DNA of 64,000 nucleotides from Ancylostoma caninum (lineage: Eukaryota; Nematoda; Chromadorea; Rhabditida; Ancylostomatidae), in NCBI GenBank assembly GCA_037903475.1, contig JBAJFG010000591.1, forward strand, positions 744,001 to 808,000. Direction: 5' to 3'. A model generated the notes under the pieces. The model was not told the origin of the DNA and searched no databases. It saw only the letters and a program-made list of their open reading frames with translations. The position numbers and the translations under genes are program-made. This document shows positions 13,101 to 21,391 of the stretch, in pieces; the stretch's first letter is position 1, and each line of letters starts with the position of its first letter.

Positions 13101-13262
13101 TACGGCGAACAGAGCTACCGTAACCGGATGATTGCTGGGGTCGGGGAACTTCTCGGCGTACGACCGGCAAACGACCATGCCATCTGGAAGAGGCGAATTG
13201 CTACAAGTGTTCATTTGCTGGAGCGAGCCAAGCTCCTGTCGGGGCAATGCTCTTTGGAGCAT
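952..13262 (-). CDS. NPY / short-NPF receptor-like neuropeptide GPCR, eight coding exons
   Basis: Class A seven-transmembrane receptor of the neuropeptide Y / short neuropeptide F (nematode npr) type. It is expected in the plasma membrane, sensing a secreted peptide and coupling to G proteins. I joined eight exons: 13058-13262, 11240-11378, 5518-5639, 4827-4943, 4649-4773, 4477-4596, 3582-3787 and 952-1105. Every junction has GT-AG ends and matching phase, and the sum is 1188 nt (395 aa plus stop). Seen: GN in TM1, NLAVSDV in TM2, the ECL1 Trp in KQWYFG, the TM3 disulphide Cys and IDRYF (DRY), the TM4 Trp, ECL2 Cys, a TM5 Pro, TM6 FGITSLP and TM7 NPLLY. The family call rests on the LQTVQNIFIVNLAVSD and GTFSLCAIAIDRYF segments, which resemble insect sNPF receptors. 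It is odd that the usual TM6 Trp (CWxP) is Ser. The exact orthologue and the true N- and C-termini are uncertain. Confidence 0.88.
1466..1652. repeat. GATGCATC/TTACCC dispersed palindromic repeat, copy in intron 7
   Basis: Begins with a degenerate GCCCGCATGCTTCATTA end and finishes with TTTAATGATGCATCCGG. Between them are the family's ATGGGTA-type words. The two ends are imperfect inverted repeats, as in the better copies at 7560 and 59747. Confidence 0.55.
1990..2260. repeat. Irregular array of TTCGGAACTTCCG(CGGAGCTTG) units, block 1
   Basis: The core CGGAACTTCCG, itself nearly palindromic, appears repeatedly here in both orientations, often followed by CGGAGCTTG and separated by unique AT-rich spacers. 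A matching block lies at 2785-2925. Confidence 0.65.
2785..2925. repeat. Irregular array of TTCGGAACTTCCG units, block 2
   Basis: Same core as block 1: GGAACTTCCGCGGAGCT and degenerate forms, followed by an inverted CCGCGGAAGTTCCG. The two blocks bracket about 530 bp, so they may be the ends of one element, or amplified motif clusters. Confidence 0.6.
3582..3787 (-). CDS. Receptor exon 7: TM6, ECL3 and start of TM7
   Basis: Starts after AATTCCAG. It encodes the basic end of ICL3 (QKRRVLQQRRRV), TM6 (TLILVSMVVIFGITSLPHNIV), a long ECL3 rich in Asp/Asn/Tyr, and the start of TM7 (YLLNLITH). It ends at phase 2 before GTACGT. The TM6 motif reads T-S-L-P where most class A receptors have C-W-x-P. 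Confidence 0.88.
3788..4476. other. Receptor intron 6, host of a mariner-type MITE
   Basis: A 689-bp intron with a 168-bp TA-flanked MITE at 4110-4277. The ORFs seen around 4046-4411 follow the MITE and antisense exon 6, and are not genes. Confidence 0.7.
4110..4277. mobile_element. 168-bp Tc1/mariner-type MITE
   Basis: The ends are inverted repeats: TAGTCCTTGTCAAAAAG then TTAGACGGATT on the left, and their complement AATCCGTCTATC then TTTTTGACAAGGACTG on the right. A TA dinucleotide flanks each end (4108-4109 and 4278-4279), as expected for IS630-Tc1-mariner transposition. There is no coding capacity. Confidence 0.75.
4477..4596 (-). CDS. Receptor exon 6: intracellular loop 3
   Basis: A 40-codon phase-0 exon between acceptor TTGTTCAG and donor GTTGGT. 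It encodes a basic stretch (FLRRRAKSRL) and a Thr/Gln-rich loop, consistent with ICL3 extending from TM5. Because both ends are phase 0 it could be skipped without a frameshift, so this could be an alternative exon that changes G-protein coupling (inference). Confidence 0.75.
4649..4773 (-). CDS. Receptor exon 5: ECL2 and TM5
   Basis: Begins after CCCATTCAG. It encodes ECL2 (VCGEFCTEKWP, with a Cys suited to pair with TM3) and TM5 (LFVLAIQFVIPFTIMTICY, with the conserved Pro and Tyr). It ends in phase 0 at a GTATGTG donor that opens a 52-nt intron. Confidence 0.88.
4827..4943 (-). CDS. Receptor exon 4: TM4
   Basis: The acceptor TTCTTCAG is followed by GSPLRKVNAIR (ICL2) and TM4 ILLWIISILATLP with the conserved Trp and Pro, then the start of ECL2. 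The donor GTGAGTTA opens a 53-nt intron. Reading through that intron gives a frame that loses the ECL2 Cys pair, so the splice is strongly preferred. Confidence 0.88.
5060..5395. repeat. Interspersed repeat in intron 3, related to 63350-63480
   Basis: The segment TCACAATGGTATATGTGATT, with CCCATTCTCGA and AGCTTAGGGGCGGAGC nearby, matches in order a segment at 63390-63475 (TCACAATGGTGTACGTGATT, CCCGTTCTCGA, AGCTTATGGGCGGAGC). Both continue into a GGGCGGAGC motif. The class is unknown. Confidence 0.5.
5518..5639 (-). CDS. Receptor exon 3: TM3 with DRY motif
   Basis: The acceptor ATTCCAG restores the Trp codon, then YFGSMLCRVVGG begins TM3 with the disulphide Cys. GTFSLCAIAIDRYF carries the Asp-Arg-Tyr G-protein contact. 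The exon ends in ICL2 at phase 1 before GTGCGA, a slightly weak donor. Length is 122 nt. Confidence 0.9.
6132..6336. mobile_element. 205-bp TA-flanked foldback MITE
   Basis: The arms (roughly 6132-6222 and 6245-6336) are long imperfect inverted repeats. Shared words include GAGTAAACAT, GCGCGCG, GATCCATTCC or GATTAATCCATTCC, and GAAAGGCTAC. The termini read CAGGGC...GCCCTT with TA on both sides (6130-6131 and 6337-6338), the Tc1/mariner target. A related half-copy lies at about 32440-32600. Confidence 0.7.
6380..7355. repeat. Tandem array, period about 118 bp, about 8 units
   Basis: The phrase CATATTCGTGTTCAGCG recurs near 6421, 6542, 6661, 6782, 6899, 7014, 7131 and 7250, each followed by a variable CCAGTGTACGTGTCCCCAC-like part and AAAATCAATAAAATCGATAA. 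Spacing is 115-121 bp. Units diverge most at the left. A lone monomer-like fragment occurs at 12016-12050. Confidence 0.85.
7560..7682. repeat. GATGCATC/TTACCC palindromic repeat, well-preserved copy
   Basis: Ends are GGACCCGGATGCATCATTGA and, inverted, TCTCAATGATGCATGCGGCC. The inner words are ATTACCCAGGGTAAACG and CACCCAGGGTGATCT. This 123-bp form is one of the clearest copies of the window-wide family. Confidence 0.75.
7703..7860. repeat. GATGCATC/TTACCC repeat, adjacent degenerate copy
   Basis: Contains CATACCTATGGGTAGC, CAACGTCACGTCTGGGCAAA, GGCAAAGGTAAATTTG and TTTACCTTGGGTGATCCCAA in the same order as other long copies, followed by the weak end ATAATGCACTCC. Confidence 0.55.
8887..9232. 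repeat. GATGCATC/TTACCC repeats, one partial and one long copy
   Basis: 8887-8945 carries ACCCACGGGTGTAAGATTAC with CCAATGATGCAC. A longer copy runs from CCCCTCATGCATGATTGAAC (about 9007) to ATGAATGATGCATCCGGCCG (about 9230), with AAAGGGTAAATTTGG and TTACCATGGGTAAT inside. Confidence 0.6.
9664..11017. mobile_element. 1.35-kb foldback (long-TIR) DNA element
   Basis: About 170 bp at the left (9664-9833) is repeated inverted at the right (10848-11017) with few differences. Shared words include TACAATACTGCTCATGGGAT, AAAACCGACGGTCGCTCCGC, GTTTTGGTCACCAATCGATT and CGTCGAGATCTTTCGAATGA (one variant). The centre holds a tRNA-like box pair (about 9890-9975) and no transposase, so it is non-autonomous. 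Confidence 0.75.
9885..9975 (-). repeat. tRNA-like Pol III A/B-box element
   Basis: On the minus strand TGGCGCAGTAGCTAAGCG fits a tRNA A box, and about 35 nt later GGTTCGATGCC fits a B box. I could not pair a full acceptor stem, so I read it as a tRNA-derived fragment or SINE head rather than a working tRNA gene. Confidence 0.5.
11240..11378 (-). CDS. Receptor exon 2: TM2 and ICL1
   Basis: The acceptor CTTTCAG precedes GTGTCATATACG and completes the Gly codon split from exon 1. It encodes ICL1 (VRHRSLQTVQN) and TM2 (IFIVNLAVSDV, with the conserved Asp), then ECL1 up to the first two bases of the conserved Trp codon. The donor is GTGAGC. Length is 139 nt. Confidence 0.88.
11470..12849. mobile_element. 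1.38-kb foldback DNA element with about 340-bp arms
   Basis: The left arm (about 11470-11805) and right arm (about 12492-12849) are inverted copies. Shared words include ACAAGGGAAGGATACCAAAT, GACGATGCTGATCTCGATTA, CACTAATGGAGAACATAATC (or its complement), TTGCGCAGTAGTATTAGGCA and CTGCACAGACAAGGC. The arms diverge inward. The middle carries a fragment of the 118-bp repeat and a tRNA-like box pair, and no transposase. Confidence 0.78.
12262..12345 (-). repeat. tRNA-like Pol III A/B-box element inside the foldback
   Basis: On the minus strand TGGCGCAGTGGTAAGTG matches the A box and GGTTCAATTCCCC the B box, about 40 nt apart. The head resembles the one at 63826-63897. The acceptor arms do not pair cleanly, so this is a tRNA-derived sequence. 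Confidence 0.5.
13058..13262 (-). CDS. Receptor exon 1: N-terminus and TM1
   Basis: Encodes about 68 residues: a polar extracellular N-terminus with Cys residues, then TM1 ending SLAGNL. It leaves at phase 1 into a GTGAGT donor. The start is uncertain: ATG at 13262 is the first in frame, and a second ATG lies at 13214. The frame is open upstream to about 13300 through a GTG at 13289, with a TAG just before it, so an upstream exon or trans-splice site near 13290 is possible. No signal peptide is evident, which is normal for this class. Confidence 0.8.
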
Positions 13263-13289
13263 CTGTTTTTCACCGTCACGCGGAACCAC

Positions 13290-16200
13290 TAATTTACTTT
13301 AGCAGCGTTTGCTTGAACTTTATTTGCGCTACGTTGAAGGATCGTCCTTCAAAACCAATCCAGGCCTAACGAGAGATATGTATATTGTCAGTTCTAAAGA
13401 TCTTACAAATCGATTGTAGTCAGAATTTAATGACCGGAATTCTAGACATCACTATTTTTTTCAGCTGCTTAGCTCACGTCCAAGCGCATAAAGCACAGAG
13501 TTCTCTGGACTATGCGTTTAATACCCCTACTTGTCCAGAACTATTTGATTACTATCTCTCAAGTTGAGCACAAATACCCCTTGCAGCATGCGGAACCCTC
13601 CTATTATTGCACTTGATTTGGGGAGTGAGGAGCTGTAAAGTGAATGAAACACCCAGCGAATCTAGCAAGCATGCGAGTTCTTGCTCCAGACCGACCTGGT
13701 GGGCATTTAAGGGAGCTGTTCTGCTCCCTTCTATCAAATATACATGACCCTTTTATAGTTTATGATGTCTCTACATCTTCGGGCAGAATGAAGTTCTTAT
13801 TTCGCATACTAATCCGAGATTTCTAGTGCACCCTGAAGAGGAATTAGCAGCTGCTCCGTTAAATAATCCCCGTCTCTTTATTACACTGTGTCTTTAAGGT
13901 TAAGGCTTATGTTTTCAGGATTTTGTTTCAGTAGGTTCCTTAGAAACTGGAAAGATTTTTTTCGAGCTTTCCTTTTCCAAGTGGAGTTTTTCCTATTTCA
14001 TGTAGAGTTTCAATGGGCTGCTTTAAATAAATTATTGAAGCTTTGGTTTCTTATTTCCATAATATTTTGAGATGCTCGTGACAGGAAATGGTTTTATTGT
14101 ACTTCTTTAGGTTCATTTACATCCTCTGTTTACCTTTTTTAGAAGTTTTTATGGTGTTATCTATTTTTCAGTTAACAAATAAGTGCTCTAATTGCTCGTA
14201 TATTCGATTGCTTGTCTATTCTGTTTAATTCAATTGATTTGTGAACACCATAATAAGAACCGTGTTATAGATGTGATGTGTTATAAGTGATGTGATAAAA
14301 AATAATGCAGTGAAAAACACACGTTTGAAAGTTGTAGAGCGCTAGCGTAAACAAAAAAGGAAAATTGAAGTTAACAATTGAAACAGTTAGGAAAATTTTG
14401 AAAAATAGAGAAAAGGAGTTACAAAAACATGGATCTCAAGTAAGTTCAGGAATCCAAGAAGAGAGTAATAGGCCTAATCAGAGTAACTCATTTTAGCGTC
14501 GTAAGAAGCGAGACTGGACAATACCTGATTCTCTGCTTCCGAAACAATTGCTTAGGAAGCAACCACTGCTTCCGGAATTTCCACAGCTTTGAATAGGAAA
14601 CTTCGTTAAAGGGCTCTGTGGAGGAAGTCCTCAAAGTACTCTACGAGTTAGTGCGGGTAGAGTTTCTCACCAATTTGGAACCAGACCTTATAATGACCTT
14701 TTCGGACATTCAAATAGTGAAAAACATTGCTTCAGTATCTTTGGGGGAGCAGTAGCCCATGATATACAAAAAAATGGAAAAAAATGCAAAGGACAGAAAA
14801 AGTGTAGAAAGTGCAACCACGGATCCAACATGGATACTCGACGAAAATATGTATGGATGGGCGCTGAGATGCAGACGGGGCACGGGCGAAGGATCAGTGA
14901 GCACGTCGCGTGCTACAAATTAGGGCACTTCGTTGAGGGCTACGCTTCACGTTTCCTCGAACGATGCTCTGCTTGGCCGACAGCAGTACAAGCCCGGAGA
15001 TCACTTCATACACAGGATGGAAGGCGACTTGGGTATGTCGGTCAAACCGCAGGGGTATGGAGTTTTCCGGAAAAATGTGGTAGAGTTTTTGAGCTGATTT
15101 TGAACAATCGCGTCTAACGGAAGAGTAATTTAAGCAAAACTGCACGGATTGTTGGACAAAAAATGGGATAAACTTTTGTTAGTCAAGGTTATTCCTGCCG
15201 TTAGAGAAATGTCTCTATGTCTAATATTCAGCTACCTTTTGGTTTCTTTCATAGTATGTTTTCTTCACAACGACAATAATTAAGCAAACAAATAAAAAAA
15301 TGAATAAATAAACAAATAAACAAAAAAACCAAACGAATGAATAGTCTTAATGATGTTCAAAAATCTAAAACCAGAACAGAGAAAGCTTCGGTTAAAATCA
15401 AAAAAGGTGTACCGCTGGTCACTCCCCTCTGCTTTATCCGCGCCGCACCGCCTACGCGGCGCGATAGGCCAGTTTGGCGGTATGGTTTCGGGCGTCACCA
15501 GTATTGATATCTTGCACTATGCTTTTAACTGTTCTTTTTTGTGTTCCTGTCTCAATTGCAGAAAATGGAAAAAAATAAGCAAAGCGTTGATAGCTGCAAC
15601 GCCCGACAACCACAGCGCCCGCCGGTCTACCGCGTCGTATGGGTGATGCGCCGCGGCGGAGCAGATGGGCGATTTTCTGTGATGCGAAAATGATTGACCG
15701 ATACAGTAGGTGCATCGCATGGCATGGATGGAAGAGCGGGCATGGCCAAGGAACGGCCTTTCCGTCAACTATAACGTGGTAGACGGACGAGTTGACACAA
15801 GTGGGCGGGAAGGCCACTCAAAGAACCAGTCAAGACCCTAGCACCGCCCCATTTCATGATCCACCTCATCCAAAAAAATTGCCTCTGCGCATCTGTAAAA
15901 AAAGCGTAGCCTGACAATATCTTGAAGTGCTTAATTAACTTTCATCTCTACTATTTTTCACGCTTCTTGTTATTCTCTACTTCTCTTACTTTTTCTTTAA
16001 AAATTAGTCCAACACTTCCGTTATATGTCACTGTCGCTGGCATTTCCTGGAATAAAAAGAGAATTGTATTAAATAGTCAGGTATGCAAGAGCGACTTCTT
16101 AAAGTAAGTGAGGGTCATTCACGCTTGAATTTGTTTCAGGGGGAAGAAGTTCAGGAGAATTCAGACTTTCATCCATCACAGGACAGAAAGAACGAGCGTC

Positions 16201-16935
16201 TCAAGAACATGAGAGCGCCGGAACGTGACAACGTGTAAACCAGTGAATGCTTATGAAATTCGAAAGTAAAAGGTTTGAAAAGTACACTGAATAATACTCA
16301 ATGCAAAGTGATGCTGGATATTTAGACTACTTACATCCTGAATCCGTGTTCATGAATGTATGTGTTAAGAATGTGACCTTCCCGCTCTTCCGTAGTGGAC
16401 GATTTCTTGAGATAGAACTGGTAATACTACATTAGAGCGACTCCTCTCAGCCAGCGACGACAAATCGAGGCAGAAAAAATAAAAAGGTATGTCGCATTTG
16501 GTCAAGAACTAGCCATTACTCGAGGCGGAAAGCTTAGAACTTTATTAAGGACGTCATGAATGCTGTCATTAGAAGTTTACTGCAGATTCTAATGTCATTT
16601 TTTGCAGGAAAAAGCACTGCAGAAATGGCAAAAGCAATTAAATAAATGTCGAGCTCATTTGTATCATAATAAAAAAAATTAATGGAAGCACTTTTCTCTT
16701 TGGAAATAAATGCTGTGAATGAACGGCACCAACGCTTTGGTTAAGAATAAAAGTGCTAAGAAAAAGGTGGGATTTGCGTGGGAGAAATGTGTTAGGTGGA
16801 ACTACAACTGGATGCGTGCGTTCGACGCGCGTGCGTCTACATAATAAAAACAGATATGAAACATTTACGAGAAAAAAAAAGACCGTGCTTTGCATTTATC
16901 TGACAGGATAAAGAGTTCGGCCACACCGCTTTCTC
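13290..16935. other. Region upstream of the receptor: mostly featureless
   Basis: The receptor promoter should lie just above 13290, but I see no diagnostic core element. An open minus frame at 14710-14904 has a hydrophobic stretch (VVALSTLFLSFAFFSIFLYI) that could be a membrane exon or just T-rich DNA. A GC-rich repeat lies at 15425-15680, and AT-only low-complexity sequence around 15285-15330. Nothing else is assignable. Confidence 0.4.
15425..15680. repeat. GC-rich interspersed repeat, copy 1
   Basis: Starts with CGCGCCGCACCGCCTACGCG (hairpin-forming) and ends with CAACGCCCGACAACCACAGC, then GGTGATGCGCCGCGGCGG. The same parts appear in the same order at 27101-27345, with a different AT-rich middle. 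Confidence 0.6.
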
Positions 16936-16941
16936 GAGATA

Positions 16942-17204
16942 CAGGGCAATTTACACTAGATGCGTGCGTCAGTCGTACGTTATACGCACACATACATTTG
17001 TGCAGGATTTTCCGTGAAGGATTCCGTGATCACATCGTGTACACTATGAACGAACATAATGACCGCACGACCGCCACGATGACGCACAAGCATGCGTGCG
17101 TCTCATCTGCGTCTGAGCTGCGTCAGGGCAGCAACTGGATCTAATCTTCATCATATGTACAAACATACGCACATTGAACGCACGCACCTAGTAGAAATTG
17201 CCCT
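16942..17204. mobile_element. 263-bp TA-flanked MITE (GTGCGTGCG-rich)
   Basis: The left end CAGGGCAATTTACACTAGAT then GCGTGCGT is inverted at the right as ACGCACGCACCTAGTAGAAA then TTGCCCT. TA lies on both sides (16940-16941 and 17205-17206). Internal sequence is short GCGT/ACGC words. ORFs across it (16890-17358) come from the repeat. Confidence 0.72.
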
Positions 17205-17903
17205 TATAATGTCCCATGCTTTTTTGCTCCTAGTAGCAAGTTCGAGGAACGTGTATCCACATAAAAAAACAATGAACAGGGCGAGAAGGAGAAAAAATGG
17301 AGAGGTTGCATGTACTCGGTATTATAAACAATGTACCCGGTACTCGAATGTCATGTAAATGGCTGCTGTCTTGCAACGGATTTACTTGTGTATTCACTTG
17401 CTTGTTTATTTGTTTATTTATGCAGTTACAGGGGCGCCATGAAAGATATATGTTGGCTAAGACAATAAAGCAGTAGCGTTTTAGGCAATGGACATTGGTA
17501 CGAGCGAATACTCAAGTGAGTATTCGAATAATTCAAGCTCTTCTTTGTTGTCAAAAAAAAAACTTTAAAAAAAGAGAAAAAGAAGGAAAGGAAAGGCTAT
17601 TCGGGTGTTGAACCATCCAGAACCCCTTGGGATCAAGTGACTCGACTCTTCGAGTTTTCCGAAAAACAAAAACACGAAAAACACGGAAAATAATTGTAGG
17701 TGTTCGAATGATTAGAATACGCCAAAATGCAAGCATTCGAATGTTTAAAGGAAGATGAGATGTGCCAAAACGGTTTGTGTACAATGGGGTGTCTTGTTTT
17801 TCTATGAAAATTCCCGTTCTTTAGTGCCATTAGATGGAGTAAGAATGCCCATATTTAAAATGTTAACCAGCTATTTTGATTTTTACCTCTGATTTTTACC
17901 CAC

Positions 17904-17959
17904 GTACATCGCAAATGGGTATACAGCGTACACTTCCTGTATACCCATTTGCGAGTACG
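17904..17959. repeat. Perfect 17-bp hairpin with extended stem
   Basis: CGCAAATGGGTATACAG (17910-17926) is exactly inverted as CTGTATACCCATTTGCG (17937-17953) around a 10-nt loop. An extra GTAC/GTAC pair lies outside one mismatch. Confidence 0.85.
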
Positions 17960-19773
17960 CACTAACTGTTTTATTGTGGTGCACCTTTTTCTTGATGTAT
18001 TAGATAAATAGATAGATAAATAAATAAAAACCAGCCATTTGAATGTTCAAAAAAATAGATATCAACACATTCGCGGCAATGTGCCCAACCGGTTGACACG
18101 CGCAATGCGACGCGCGGGACTCTGTGCACAACCGGTTGAGCACAAACGCGTGCTTGAGGGACCGCCCGTGTCCCACGTGGCACACCATGCCGAAAGCGTA
18201 AGGTCGCGAATATGTGAGTAAATAGATGGGACCTTCTCGAAAGGTCGATTTTCGGTTTTCGGTCAAGCTCCGCACTTATTTTGTATGAAACAAATCCCAA
18301 TGTCGAAGTCTTGAATTATTTTCTCAAAACATACTGGATCGTCGAACACAGATATAAATTCAGTGCACAATACACATGTCCATAATATACAAGTCTGTAA
18401 TGTTTTGCCCATGATATGTATATGGTTAGACACTTCCATCAACATGTATTCCAATCGCGAGGTATGAAATTTTTTTCTCGAAAAGATTCGAGTTTTGTGA
18501 TCGACGAGATGGTCAGAGGTTAACAGAGGAGAATTCTGCCACAATTAATGCATTCTTTTTATTTTTATTTATCTCCTTAAGATGAAAACCAACTCAGAGA
18601 GGTGATGGACAGGTCTCCGGAAGCATCTGTGAAGCCTGGAAGACCCCTGAGAATATGGCACGGCAAAAGATTCGAAGCAGGCAGATGCCCTTACAAAACG
18701 CTCACTCACACAATTGAATAGTGGGCAATCGAAGCATCGTCGACGCTTGGAAATCAGCGGAAATTGAGATTTCCACTCGTGATATCCTGCGGGCAACACA
18801 CAACAACCGCGGCTCGCCTGCAGATGGCTAGTCGAGCATCACCGTCTCACCCTAATGGAAGGCGTCGTCGACTCGACTCATCCATAAGTTCATCTAGAGG
18901 ACTAGCGCCTGACTTGCCGAGCGGAAAGAGGTGAATGACGCGTGGATAGGGTGGAAAACATGTGTTGTGTCACACTTGAGTGTTGTTTTGGCTACAATTT
19001 GGTTATAATTTGGTTACGATTGAATTACAACGAAGCGAATGAGAGCCTTTAGGCTGAGTTCCTGGATCTCAATCAATTCCATATTTCGCCTTTTGTATTT
19101 GATTTCTTCAAGTCGAAAAGGTGAGATCGTACCGCGAGGCCAGGAATATCTAGGTGGGATAATTTGAGCTTTATCGGGGAGAATCTGTTCAGTGGCGGCA
19201 GGCCTTGCGCTAACCGGAGTAAGCCTATGTTAGACAGCTTCAGCTTTGTGTTCTACCTGTACATGATCATTTGCCCTCTTGTTACGCATCTGTGAACTCA
19301 TATTCTGTGATTTCTTTCTAGAACAAAGCCTAAAATCGAATTTTTTGATAGCAGCTATACTCTATTCGAAGTATAGCACCCTGCGTCACCTCCGCTAGAG
19401 ACACAATCTGGATACCGATCGATTTTGCGTGCAACATCGCCAGTGCACGAGTCACAAATAATCGATACGTATTAAAATTGATGTCGCTAGATCGAAAGTG
19501 CTACTTTGTTGATGTGATGGAGGAGCAAAAGGTCGTAGTTGGTTAGTATGAAAAATAGTACAAGTTGGGAAAACAAATTAAATTAGTGCTAAATGAATGA
19601 ATGTTTGAAAAACTAATATAAAATTTACGAGCTTGCCCCGAAAAGCTGATACGTTTTAAGTAAGCGCCGGGTATTAGTAAAGAGTAGTAGTACCTAATTC
19701 GACGAGACCTAGAATCTCTATAGGTTATCTGGCGTATATTTAGAACAACAGATGTGGAAAATCTTTTCTGGGT

Positions 19774-19892
19774 CATGCTACATGATTGAGGATACCCCGG
19801 GTAAACGTATTGACACCCATGTTAACGAGGGGCAAATTTCCATGGCATTCATAGGATTATTCCGGGTAGTTTCACTTAAGAATGAGGACCTC
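19774..19892. repeat. GATGCATC/TTACCC repeat, degenerate copy
   Basis: Has CATGATTGAGGATACCCCGG followed by GTAAACGTATTGACACCC, then GGGCAAATTTCC and GGATTATTCCGGGTAG. The order matches the 7560 copy, but the terminal GATGCATC words are eroded. Confidence 0.5.
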
Positions 19893-20824
19893 CTAAGCTG
19901 GTAAATTTTACTATTAGGTCAGTACCCACTTAATGGCTGAAATATTCGCTTCAGAATAGGTCGAAAATTCGAATGCTAGAAAAGCCTGCAGAACGTTGAG
20001 AATAGCTTCACGAGGAAAGTATTTGTGTGTGCGCTTGGCTTCAACTACAATCCCATTCCTAGAGGTTCTATCAGGAAAAAAATGTCAACCTGGATTCTCT
20101 ACTCAAGAAGCGGCACAACATAGACTTCATCACTGTTAGTTTAACAATTACGAGTAAACTCCGTCTCAACAGGAATTACTTTTTCACTGTAGAGCCTTCT
20201 GTAACCACGGGTAGCAAAAACAAACTCTTCTTAAGTAAAGCGAGATCGTCTCATAAAAAACATTCCTTAAAGCAGGAGTTAAGTACGCCAAATTATTATA
20301 GTTAAGTTAATACCGTCTATAGGTAGCATATCCATTCACGTTAGTTCCTAAATATCATCACCTCCACATTACAGCTGTCACTGTTGTTTGTCCATGGTCT
20401 TCGAATTTTTGTTTTTTTTTTCTTCTCGGGTGCGTTGGCTGTGTCCGTTGTTTTTCTTTTCTATCCACAGTTCATGTGCTTAACACGTGCAATAAATGTT
20501 AACTGTAAAAGAGAGAGCAATACAGTCATGGAAGAAAATCGAGAAAGGGTGTATAGCTTTATCTTTTTCGAATATTCTAATTTTCTGAAGCAGTTCATAG
20601 ATTAATAAACGAATCAACCAAATTATTCGGTTCTTGGTGGGCCGAAAGTATAGCCGAAAATGTTGGATCCCATACAGGAGCCAACGTTCTGATCCTAAAA
20701 TTAGTTGAATGTTTATGTGACTGGATGCTTCATAGAGATCAAGGGCTGACTTAATCATAACAGCGGCGTTTCTGTACACAAGCACAATTCGAAAAGTCAT
20801 GGAAGCCAAAAAATCTCATTTTAT

Positions 20825-20880
20825 ACCGCATTTTGCGGCTTCCACGCAAATCCGTAATCACTTCGCAAAATGCGAAGATC
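20825..20880. repeat. Short inverted repeat GCATTTTGCG / CGCAAAATGC
   Basis: CGCATTTTGCGG near 20829 is answered by TCGCAAAATGCGA near 20865-20877, about 26 nt apart. It could be a small hairpin or a decayed MITE core. Confidence 0.5.
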
Positions 20881-21391
20881 GCTTCGTTCTCCAAAATAAG
20901 GAACAGTAGCCAGTACTGTGGACGTGATTAGACTACAACAGTATGATTTCCACTCTGAATGGCTCCAGTAGCACAACGTTTTTGATCCCGGTTAATAGAT
21001 CAGGTTGGCAGTCACAGACCAGGGCATGAAGGAAAGAAATTGATAGGAAGAAGGAAATACGCCCGTATGTTTGAGAAACTATTAAGAAATTGATTTTAAA
21101 TTCGACTATGGTGTAATCAATCATGAAAATCAAAGAAATGAGCCTTCCCCTTCCTTGCACGCCTGATGCCATCAGAAAATTCTCAGGAAGTTGTTCCTTC
21201 ACTGACAGTCTCAATCCGGAAAAAAGTCTGGTGTTTGTACAAGCGGCAGCGTTGGACATCTGGCAAGAACTTCCAGTAGTTCGCGAGAAATCCGCAGGTA
21301 AACAATTTCCACGTGTGTTCCCTGACATTTAAGAATATCCACAGTGTTAATGCTTAGTCATCAGCCTTATAAATACTTTGATATACATATA

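Larger units (their letters stand above)
17205..21385. other. Repeat-poor stretch without a recognised gene
   Basis: Contains a hairpin at 17904-17959, one GATGCATC-family relic (19774-19892) and a palindrome around 20829-20878. On the minus strand 18700-18792 sits between a CCCGCAG acceptor-like site and a GTGAGT donor-like site and could be a small exon, but three frames are possible and I cannot choose one. No gene call is made. Confidence 0.4.

Noticed and set aside
16890..17358. Two plus ORFs of 84-88 aa
   Set aside because: They overlap a TA-flanked MITE rich in GCGT words.
20384..20605. 73-aa plus ORF with a hydrophobic start
   Set aside because: T-rich DNA gives Phe/Val runs; no splice sites or motif, and the opposite strand is open too.
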